Assembly: GCA_037954665.1 (NCBI GenBank)
Contig: JBBMOL010000243.1
Coordinates: 584,535 to 648,534, forward strand
Origin: Laguncularia racemosa
Lineage: Eukaryota > Streptophyta > Magnoliopsida > Myrtales > Combretaceae
DNA: 64,000 nt
Direction: 5' to 3'
The notes under the pieces are model-generated. The model saw only the letters and a list, made by a program, of their open reading frames with translations, ran no database searches and was not told the DNA's origin. How positions within the stretch are numbered: the first letter of the stretch is position 1; each line of letters begins with the position of its first letter. Shown one piece after another: positions 55,540 through 64,000 of this stretch. The position numbers and the translations under genes were made by a program.

Positions 55540-56708
55540 TCCATGATAATCATGACTCTTTTGTTGGGACACTGAGTAGCCATGTGTCCAAAACCCATGC
55601 ATTTGAAATACTTTATTTGATGCATCTTTCTACTGGTTGTCCTTGGCACTGTCTGTCTGAAACTAGCTCCAACAACCTCTTTTCCTTTTCATGAAATCTC
55701 CCTCTTCCTATCAGTATTAGAGGTATTCTTGTCTACAGTCTTATCATGTCCCCATATTCCTTTTTGTTCTCCCATCTAACCATCTGACCCATGAGGTTTG
55801 GTAGAAGTTCCATACCTATTGCTCGCAACTCGAAAAGGGTTGGATCACCTCTATCTTTCCACTCTCAAGGCTAGTTGGATAGCCTCATCAAGTGTGTTAT
55901 ATCTCTGGAGCTCTACGATTGTAGGCAATTTCATACTTTAAACCCAACACAAATTGTGCTAGGGTTTGTTTAGGAGGTTTAACTGACCCACATCTAATCA
56001 TTAAGGTCTCGAACTCCTGCATATTCTCATAAACTATTTTGCCTCCCAACCTCAATGTTTGGAGATGCATAAACAACTCTTGTCTGTAATGCTTAGGTAT
56101 AAACCTTTTTCTCAATACCCATTTCATTTCCCGCCAAGTATGTATATCAGCCTCACCATCTCTCCGCCTGCTAATCACAAGATTTTTCCACAATAAAGCG
56201 GCATAGCCTATGAATTCCACAACTGCAAGACGAACTCGAGTGTGATCATTAATCTCATAACACTCGAACATGCCCTCAACCTTATCCTCCCAATCTAAAT
56301 AATCATCTACAGAACCCTAGCCATTAAATGAAGTCATCTGCAATTTCACATACTCTAATCCCCAAGGTGGTTTGAACTCCCAATAAGGTTCATTCTCAAA
56401 ATTATCATATCTTTCCTCCCTAAGAGCATGATAATTTCCCTCCATCCTCCTTCCCCTATTACCTCTAATAGCTCCTTCTCTATGGCATTCTAATGGGCTA
56501 CCTGAGGTGGGGGTGCCTGAAGGTTGGCTACTGGTGGTTGTGACATTGTCATCCGATCCACTCGTGTTGCTAATGTAGCAACAATAGTCGTAAGATCTTG
56601 CAACTGTTCCTCTAATGTTCTTCTACCCACAATACATTGCCCTTGACCTCCTCTAACCTAACTATTGGCCTCATTACCAATCCCACCATTCACACTATCG
56701 TTTGACAT
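55540..56708 (-). pseudogene. B4 gag, broken
   Basis: ATG at 56708-56706 begins MSNDSVNGGIGNEAN. The coiled-coil-like RRTLEEQLQDLTTIVATLATRVDRM follows. Capsid reads 56271-55897 (MFECYEINDHTRVRLAVVEFIGYAALLWKNLVISRRRDGEADIHTW, ETLMIRCGSVKPPKQTLAQF). The zinc knuckle near 55615-55570 reads YFKCMGFGHMATQC: the first Cys of the CCHC motif is Tyr. Stops occur in the basic N-terminal segment and after the capsid. Confidence 0.87.
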
Positions 56709-57502
56709 GATTTTGATTTTTTTTAATCACTCAACACCTACTCCAACGACACACTCAAATCACAACACTACACCATGTTACAAACACACCATGACTTCAC
56801 TCATACACTCCCACACTTCAACACACAACCATGCAACACACACACCACGGTTTCACATAGTCACTCCCACGGTATAACACACAACTAATACAACACCCTA
56901 ACGCATAACACTCAACTTCATGGTACAAGCATTCAATTACAACATACACTTCACACAACACTTACACTCACGGTGTAGCAATCCACTCCACAGTTCCACT
57001 TACACACCATGGCAACACAATGCAAATGGAAGCAATTATGGATACTTCTCCAAATGGCAAGCAATTGATTCCAACTAGTCAAAGTGAATTTAAAATGATC
57101 AATACATAATAACTCCCACACATGATGATTGATTTTGAAATTAAAATATGTTTCCTAATTCTCCATGCAAGTTAAGCAAATCTAAAAATGAACCTTCCAA
57201 TTCCGAAATGTCAAGGAAACAACAAAGCACCAATCAACACTACTTCAACTTATGGAATTCCATATTATGGAATTCAAATCCAAAGAACTTACCCTTCTTC
57301 CACACACAATCAACTCACGGCAAAGGATGCAATCTAATTTCTACACTTCACAAGACTTCAATTAGAAATCACGCAAGCAATTTAAGGAATAATTCAACAC
57401 AGGACTTCAAGTTTCACTTCACACAATTCAATTTCAGAATGAAAGATCAAGAACCCTAAATCCCAATTTATCAATCACGAAAATTTCCCTTCTCTAAACC
57501 TT
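56709..57502 (-). other. B4 untranslated leader
   Basis: C/A-rich plus-strand DNA with many cacac words and no conserved frame, between primer site and gag ATG. Confidence 0.75.
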
Positions 57503-57514
57503 GCTCTGATACCA
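57503..57514 (-). other. B4 primer-binding site, initiator tRNA-Met
   Basis: Plus strand GCTCTGATACCA; minus strand TGGTATCAGAGC, five bases from the 5' LTR end. Confidence 0.95.
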
Positions 57515-57519
57515 AATTA

Positions 57520-58228
57520 TGATGTGCTACAATTGGATTCCAATACCAATCAAATAAAAGAGGAGCAATTCAATTCCAACTACCACAATTGACGTGAAAC
57601 CAAGCAATATAAGGAACCCTAATTTGGCATGAACAAGAACAAATCAAACAAATCCAATTACACACTAGCAATAATTAGAAACAACTCAAGAATTATTGAT
57701 ATAACTCACAATAGTCCTTAAGCCAACTCGCCACAATTTCAAGTGAAATTGATAAGAGTAAGAGATACGTGAGGAAGGAGCTCTCCCACGACAAGAAATG
57801 GTAGATTTCTAATGTTCAAAAGTCTCCTACAAATCCTACTTTACAAGTATTTATACTTGTTCTAAATAAGGCAAATTTAACAAAGAAAATATAAGTAAAG
57901 AACAACATATGTGGCCAATTTTCAACAAAAGAAAATACAAATGAAAAATATTACGTGTGGTTGGTTTCCTTCAATTCCATGGAGCAATGTAGGACCGATT
58001 CTTCTTTTGATAAAATGCAAATGAAATGAAGGTCGGTTCCACTTGTCTCTGCAGGTTCAATTTGATTCATAATAGACCATGATATCTTCTTGCAAAAACC
58101 GACAAAATGTACCTACTACAATGTAAGACAAATTATTATAAGATAAATAAAGATAACATGTGGATTTCTCGGCTCATTTGTTCAAATAAGCTTCCTCACT
58201 ACTGGATCTAGAGGTTTGCTTCCCATCA
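57520..58228 (-). repeat. B4 5' LTR (709 bp)
   Basis: Plus coordinates TGATGTGCTACAATTGG to TTGCTTCCCATCA, followed by TTACC. Promoter core acaagtatttatacttgt is near 57842. It lacks the 35-bp duplication of the 3' LTR. Confidence 0.95.
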
Positions 58229-58233
58229 TTACC

Positions 58234-58545
58234 TTATTGCATGACATAGTGCACAAAGAAGTGGTAGTATATGTGGATGATATGATTGCTAAGTCTTGGG
58301 AAAATGAAAACCATGTTGAGGTATTAAGAAGACTATTTGAAAGGTTGAGAATGTTCCAACTCAAGTTAAATCTAGAAAAATGTACTTTTGCAGTTACATT
58401 GGAAAAACTATTGGCCTTTATCATAAGCTAAAAAGGCATTTAAGTTGATCTCAATAAGGTGAAGGCAATCTTGGAAATGCCACTTCCACATACACTTAAG
58501 GAAGTCAAGGGTTTGTTAGGATGATTGAATTATATAGCCCAACTT
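58234..58545 (+). pseudogene. T1 RT, C-terminal half (Tat-like)
   Basis: Continues directly from 54082 after removing B4: LLHDIVHKEVVVYVDDMIAKS with the catalytic Asp pair at 58276-58281 (YVDD), then HVEVLRRLFERLRMFQLKLNLEKCTF and, after a stop at 58429-58431, VDLNKVKAILEMPLPHTLKEVKGLLG. YVDD instead of the YFDD of families A and B fits the Tat-like assignment. The sequence changes near 58545, before the end of the domain. Confidence 0.85.
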
Positions 58546-59708
58546 AAATGATCAAAGGATCCAAGACATATACGCAACCTATTGAAACAAATTCAATCAC
58601 CAAATCCAAGTCGTCAAGAGGCATGAACCACTAAATCTTATGAATCCAAATTTGTAAAATAAGTAGCTCTGATACCAAAAGATGGTATGCCTTAAATTGA
58701 ATTAAAGCATATGCAATCACACAATTGAAACAACTTCAAAAACAAATCTAGATCAACCTTCAATTGGGCGTGAACCCTAAAATTGTTTGTAATCAGAATT
58801 GTTAATCAATGAAACTCAACACCAAAATGATAATTTACTTAATTGAATTAAGCACCTAGGACAATATCGAATGAAATTCCAATCACCAACAACACTAGGA
58901 TTGGCGTGAACTTCTTACAACAAGTAATTTCCACACAAAGAAGAATGGCAATTACAAGACAATATCTAGGATACAATTCCACTAAAATTGATAAAAATAT
59001 AAGGATGGAATTGAACCTACAATTGATGCTAAAATCAAAACCAATAACCAATCATAATCAACGCTAGATATGACACACTAGTTATGAAAAGGAAAATCAA
59101 CTTAGGAATTGATATTACTCACAATTCACTAGGTTGCAACTCGCTACAATTCCAATGGATGAAATTGATAAGAGTCCTTATGAAAACTTAAGATGAACCC
59201 TAATTTCTCACGAAAATTTGCAGCAAAAAAGATAAGTGTATTCTCTTCTTCTAAACCCTACTTAAGCAAGTATTTATACTTGCTCCCTTTAGGGTTAAGA
59301 TGACTAAAAATTACAACTATGCCACTAAAGGGTGGCAGGTCCTAAAACACATAATACAACCAAATAAAATATCCTAAAAGCTTACAAAATAAATGTTTCA
59401 AGGAAAATAACAAATATAAAAATAGTCTTCACAAGCTGATTCTTCAAATCAATTCATCGGTCCAGCTCAACTTCGGTTTAGGTTGATTTATGGATAACCC
59501 ACAAACTGAGTCTTATTGAGTTTGTCCATCGCCCTATAAAGCCCCATAAGTGTGCCTATTGGAATACACAATACATAAGTAATAGAAAAGGGGTTAGTAT
59601 ATAAATAATTCCGGATCAGTTTGTTCAAAGAGAACCCTCATCACCAAGATTTGAAATCTTTTAGCTCTTGCCCTAATGATAGGTCTTGTAGGATTTTGAT
59701 TCCTATCA
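58546..59708 (-). mobile_element. B5: truncated family B copy (5' LTR, primer site, stub of leader)
   Basis: A primer site (plus GCTCTGATACCA, 58666-58677) is followed by an LTR from TGGTATGCC (58683, a changed TGATGTGCC) to TTGATTCCTATCA (59708). Promoter near-palindrome begins at 59266. Only about 120 bases of possible leader (58546-58665) lie inward before the sequence returns to the T1 RT, so gag and everything downstream is deleted. The last 150 bases of the LTR closely match the end of the solo LTR 37093-38135. Confidence 0.75.
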
Positions 59709-60122
59709 GTCTCTTTAGATAGACCGCATAGGAGCCCTCTCTAACTTTTGATAGCTTTAGTGTTATTGCTTTCCTTAAAAATAGCCATCTTGTAAAAAGG
59801 GTCTCTTAAGATAGACAACATTATTACTATCTCCATCTTCAAATAGCCTTAATAGTGATTATCTTGTAAAGACAGTCTCTTTAGATAGAGTGCATAAAAT
59901 ATCTCACCATCTTTAAATAACCTTGGTGTTATCACTTCCTTAAGGGAAGGATGTCTAAAAACGGGGCTCCTTAAGTAACTCGCCAATTAACCCTTTTTGT
60001 TCTTTAGAAAAGTTATCCCTATCCCTAGTGGATTAGAGGGTGTTTAACAAGGGAAAAAATGATGTCTCTTTTTGGTCCTTGCCATAAAGTTTTAAGCAAA
60101 CTTCACCCTAAATAGGGGCAAC
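59709..60122 (+). other. T1 3' untranslated region with imperfect repeats and polypurine end
   Basis: The phrase cttgtaaaRaSRgtctcttWagatag recurs at about 59790 and 59870, and tctctttagatag also at 59709, in an array of imperfect units carrying atagccttRRtRgt. The end cctaaataggggcaac (60107-60122) lies immediately before TGTAGGC, as a polypurine tract would. No coding frame. Confidence 0.6.
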
Positions 60123-60965
60123 TGTAGGCATCTCATTTTTTGCCCTCTATAATTTTAGGATGTAATAATTAGTAATATATAAAAATAATAAATGAGAAAA
60201 AAGAAGAAGAGAAAATAAGAAAATAAAAAAATAATAAATAATAATAATAATAATTTAGGACAATTAGAAAGATTAAAGAAATAAATATTTAAGATTGATT
60301 AGTCTTTAGTTAGGGCTTGAATCAAATTCATTGCTCCAAATCAATTCAAGCCATTTAAAGTAATTAACATATAATTAATTTGCAAAATTGGATGAGAGCA
60401 AAACATAAATAAGCTGGTAGTGAGCATGTAAGCTATCCCCCTAATCATGAGTTCAAGTCCCTACCAGAGTGCAAGTGCGCTTTTGTTTTTCTTCAATGAG
60501 CAATGCCACATGTCAAGCTCTAATTGGCTGATGCATGCACTGTTCATCATCTTCTTCCCTTCTACCATGTTTGCTAGATGAAAAACGCATGTGGGTAATA
60601 AATTTCTAGGCTATTTTTGGCCTATTTTTTTGACATGATTTCACTAAATTAATGGTGAAATCATGTAAACTATTTAGTTTATTACGCATTTGTGCCAAAA
60701 TTTCAATGAAATTCATGCATTAGTTAGATTAAAATTATGCTCAAAGTTGAAAAAAAAAATCACAAAGATTCCTTTTATACTTGAGCTTAAAATGGTTGAA
60801 TTAAGCTGATTAATGATCATTGAAAGCATAATCTGATCAGAAAAAGTAAATTTGATTTTTATTGCAAATCAAAGCTTTCTATTTGAAATTGGTACTCTAT
60901 AACTATAAAAGGGGGGTTGGGGAACATATTTGAGTAAGAGTTCTTGCTCAATGAAATCTTAAGCT
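60123..60965 (+). repeat. Candidate 3' LTR of T1, interrupted at its end
   Basis: Starts TGTAGGCATCTCATTTTTTGCCC and is similar to 45185-46055 through the promoter block (TATAAAA, 60904-60910) up to about gaaatcttaag. An (AAT)n run is at about 60226-60255. After 60965 the sequence (tgtaaacccc...) no longer matches, so another insertion or a rearrangement begins there. Confidence 0.6.
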
Positions 60966-63900
60966 GTAAACCCCAAAAAATTTCAATTCAAGAATTAGTA
61001 TGAAGAAAAATATCAAAAAATACATCAAAAAACGAATACGAAAACCCAATTGCAAAATTGGATTCACCTTATGATATGCAAACCAACTAGCATATTCAAA
61101 CCTAAGGAATTTGAAACCCAACCAAACCACAAAAATAGAACACATTTAGATGTTCAAAAAGCCTAAATTCAATTCCCAAAATCTTAGAGCCAACCATCGA
61201 CATTAGGATTTCCTTTGAAATTGAGAAAAACCAATGTCGAGCAAAAAACAATTGAGATTTAAACAAAAAAAACCAAAAATTAAATGACGATGAACTACCC
61301 TATAATTAGTATAAGAAGACCCAAAATTTTGATTGATTCCAAGTCTACTAAACAATCAAATTGGATAAAACAAAAGTTAGGAAAAACATGAACCTAAACC
61401 ATCCCTGTAGGGGCATTGAGAAGGAGAGAGAGATAGCCATATTTAAACCATCAAATTACCTGACCTTAAGCCCAAACTTAATATGAAATTCCCCTCATAT
61501 AAGCCCTAATTAAATCCAATTTAACCACAAGAAAACAAGGAGATTTAATAGCCCAAAACAATCCTTAAATTTGCCATCCCACATGATGATCCCAATTGAG
61601 GTAACTAGAAGAACTAACTAGGAAACTAACTAAATTAACTTAACTAAATGCAAGGAAAATTAAGGATTTGACTTAAGGAAAATGGAGAAGCAACATCTAA
61701 TGAAGATCCCCTCAATTTGCAGACATGTCTCCTAGGATTAGACCTATTACACAATGGATAAAGTTTTTACCCAAGTGACTAAGCTAAGGACCAATAGATA
61801 ATTCTCTCAAGCATGCTACCCAAACTTCTTATTTTTCTCCCCCTTATTCTACATGCAAAACCCCTCTTATTTCTAGAAAATATCCACCATAAATCTCTCT
61901 AAGAATTTAACCAAAAACACTTAAACACCATCCCAAAAATCGGATTAAAAAACCCCCTCTAAATCACAACCACAACCCCCTTTTTTCAAGCTAATCACTT
62001 CTGATTTGATCACCACTTATTCCCCACATGAAGCCCCCTTCCTTCTGAGGAATTAACACAAGAAAAAAAAAATCTCAAAAAATCTCCTAAGACTCCCAAA
62101 AACACACTAAAAAATAGGATCCAAAAGGGGACTCCAAACCACAACTTGCTCCCCTATTGCACACTCCCAACATCCACCTAATTATCATGCCTCCAACTAC
62201 ACCCAACCAAGCCTGATTTCTAATATAGTCTACATAAACCAAGAGACCATTTGAGGAGCTAAGGTTCCAAGAAAGATTAGGACATAAGGCCACCTCAAGA
62301 GGAAGTAGAAGGAGGAAGATCTAGGAACTCCCATAATACCAACTGAGGAGGACCTTCCCACATTTTTGTTGATATCATTTTTTTTTTCTTGTAATATTTT
62401 TGTTCCACAAATTAGAATAGAGTTATGTTGCTTTGATTTTGTAACTTTACATGTATATTTGAAGTATTTTTAGCTTAGGAAATAAGTTGGAAATTTAACC
62501 CCAATTCTAGGATTCAAAATCGTAGAGATTCACCTTCCAATGTAACTTGTATGCTTGAATTTTTTAAAGATATTAAGCTATCAAAATTCAGAGATTCTTT
62601 GTACATCTAAACACCTATGTTAGGGAGTTAATCAAGTATATTTTTGATAAATTTCACGCCTTCTAAAAGGTGGAAAATTCGGATGACAAAGGGAACCCTC
62701 TTTATAGTGAGAAAGGAAGAAATAGCAAGATGAGGCTAAGGACTTCAAACCGTGGCCAAACCCACTGAATCTAGAAATTTTCCTTATTTCTAGAACCTAA
62801 GAATGCCAAAATATCATTAGGAAAATTATGAAATTAAAAATCTTAAAGGAAGACACAAAACTAACACCAACTAAGAAGGAAAAGTGTAACCAAAGCATTA
62901 GAAAAAAGACACACGAAACTCTTGGGCTACATTCTAAAACTTCCAAAAAGGAACAGAAAGCTAACTCGCCATTTGGAGGTCCTAAACCTATTCTAAGTTG
63001 TTGGTCCCAAATTGAGTAATCAAGAGGGGAGGGGTGAATTGATTACTTGCTAAATATATATTTTTTTAAATTGCTAGTTAAAACAACCCCTTTGACTACT
63101 CAATTTAATTATGTGTGAAAAAAAATTATAAGCTATTATAGATAGAAATTAAAAGATAAAGAGAAGAGACTTGAGCAAGCTATTTATAGTGGTTTTGCCT
63201 TAAGCATCAGTCTTCTCTTCTAGCTTTACTACTAGGGACCTATTTTTCCACACCGGTATTATTCCACTAATCCAAAATAAATTTGAGAGATTACAATCAT
63301 TCTAATAATAGCTTGGCTTAAAAAACACTCTACTTTGCCTATCTAGCCTATTTTAAGGCTATTCACAAATCCATAGAGTTACAAGTAACCTCTCACTAAT
63401 ACATGAATCTAGCTTTCAAGAATTATCAAAAACAGATGAGGAATTAAGAATTTGTATCCTCCAAAAATTAATTCAAGTGTAAAAGACAAAGTAGCTTTTG
63501 AGTTAGTCTCTGAGTTTTGATATTGTTCTGAATTGTCTTTTGCATCTTGAATCATTGGATTTCGCCTCTATTTATTCACCAAAGTGTAATGGTTACGTCG
63601 TTGATCTATCTTTAATTAGAAAGTTTGTAGTCGTGATCTTGCTTTGAACATTTGAGAAATATCCCAAGAGATTTGTAGATATTTTCTGGATTTTGAAACT
63701 TATATATGATATCTTCATAATATGTTATGGAAATTCTATCAAATTTTTCATTAAATATAGTCTAGATACATCCTTACGTCGAGATATATCTTATTTGCAT
63801 AAAATCGATTGATGAAATCAATCATTTGTTGATTTTGAGGAATGTCTAAGAACTCTTTCTCTCATCCTTGAAATCACGAAGGTATGTGATCTCTGACATA

Positions 63901-64000
63901 ATCTTTTTAATATTGATCTTCTTGTAGCAAACCAAATATGTAAGATCAATCATGAATTAATCATGATTTAATTGAATCTCTTAATTCCAAAATTAATCAC
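60966..64000. other. Unclassified AT-rich DNA, no gene recognised
   Basis: Starts TGTAAACCCCAAAAAATTTC, which could be the terminus of another inserted element. Two stretches contain similar phrases (gattcaccttatg near 61065, gattcaccttcca near 62530) but I could not establish an LTR pair. At 63004-63060 the phrase gtcccaaattgagtaatcaagaggggaggggtgaattg resembles starts of dispersed repeats common in dicots. All open frames are short and biased in composition. Confidence 0.5.

Larger units (their letters stand above)
54088..58228 (-). mobile_element. B4: complete family B gag-protease-only element, minus strand
   Basis: 3' LTR 54088-54831, internal 54832-57519, 5' LTR 57520-58228, primer site 57503-57514. 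TSD TTACC at 54083-54087 and 58229-58233. Total 4141 bp. On the minus strand: leader, gag from 56708, zinc knuckle, protease, 37-codon spacer, pol C-terminus. RT, RNase H and integrase are missing. It split the T1 RT, whose two halves join in sense when B4 and one TTACC are removed. LTRs are very similar apart from a 35-bp duplication in the 3' LTR. Confidence 0.95.

Noticed and set aside
62087..62293. Minus-strand 68-codon frame as a gene
   Set aside because: Short, isolated, Gly/Ser/Trp-biased, without neighbours or start context; nothing supports it as coding.

Overview
The window is repeat-dense plant nuclear DNA, most probably from a eudicot, and I found no host gene that I would defend. 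The evidence is a stack of nested LTR retrotransposons of the Ty3/gypsy superfamily with plant-type gag, protease, reverse transcriptase (RT), RNase H and integrase motifs. Primer-binding sites complementary to plant initiator tRNA-Met (TGGTATCAGAGC), TG...CA termini and 5-bp target-site duplications (TSDs) are visible. If the Tat-like element T1 is accepted, about 58 of the 64 kb is mobile DNA. Nearly all coding remnants carry stops or frameshifts. FAMILY A (plus strand) has four complete elements with LTR pairs and perfect TSDs: A1 2808-9775 (TGTTA), A2 13136-19970 (CATGT), A3 24930-30792 (GAGGT) and A4 38222-43414 (GTTAT). The polypurine tract lies inside the pol reading frame, and the last ~76 codons of pol are encoded by the first 232 bp of the 3' LTR. 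With the initiator-Met primer site and a GPITRNRAKR-like C-terminal motif, this suggests the CRM (centromeric chromovirus) lineage; that assignment is inference. A1 and A2 share the same inactivating lesions, A3 lacks most of gag, and A4 lacks RT and RNase H and carries a divergent integrase. FAMILY B has LTRs ending GCACATCA and a promoter with the near-palindrome GCAAGTATAAATACTTGC. B1 (minus, 938-13012, split by A1) has pol but no gag. B2 (plus, 22017-32828, split by A3, TSD ATGGT), B3 (minus, 47502-52725) and B4 (minus, 54088-58228, TSD TTACC) have gag and protease but no RT, RNase H or integrase, with a shared deletion structure. Three solo LTRs (36021-36856, 37093-38135, 51113-51982) and a truncated copy (58546-59708) belong to the same family. 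OLDER HOST ELEMENTS: an Athila-like element (leader near 13013 and 19976-20723, broken ORF1 20724-22016 resuming at 32834, LTR 34404-35829) holds A2 and B2. A Tat-like element T1 (candidate LTRs 45185-46055 and 60123-60965, RT pieces 53490-54087 and 58234-58545) holds B3, B4 and the truncated B copy. A minus-strand Athila-like LTR fills 1-937. RELATIVE ORDER from nesting: Athila-like and Tat-like elements first, then family B, then family A. Remaining stretches (35830-36020, 36862-37087, 43420-45184, 46056-47496, 60966-64000) are AT-rich with no recognisable gene. The elements probably worked by trans-complementation: defective copies supplied only some proteins or none, yet their LTR pairs and TSDs show they were mobilised.
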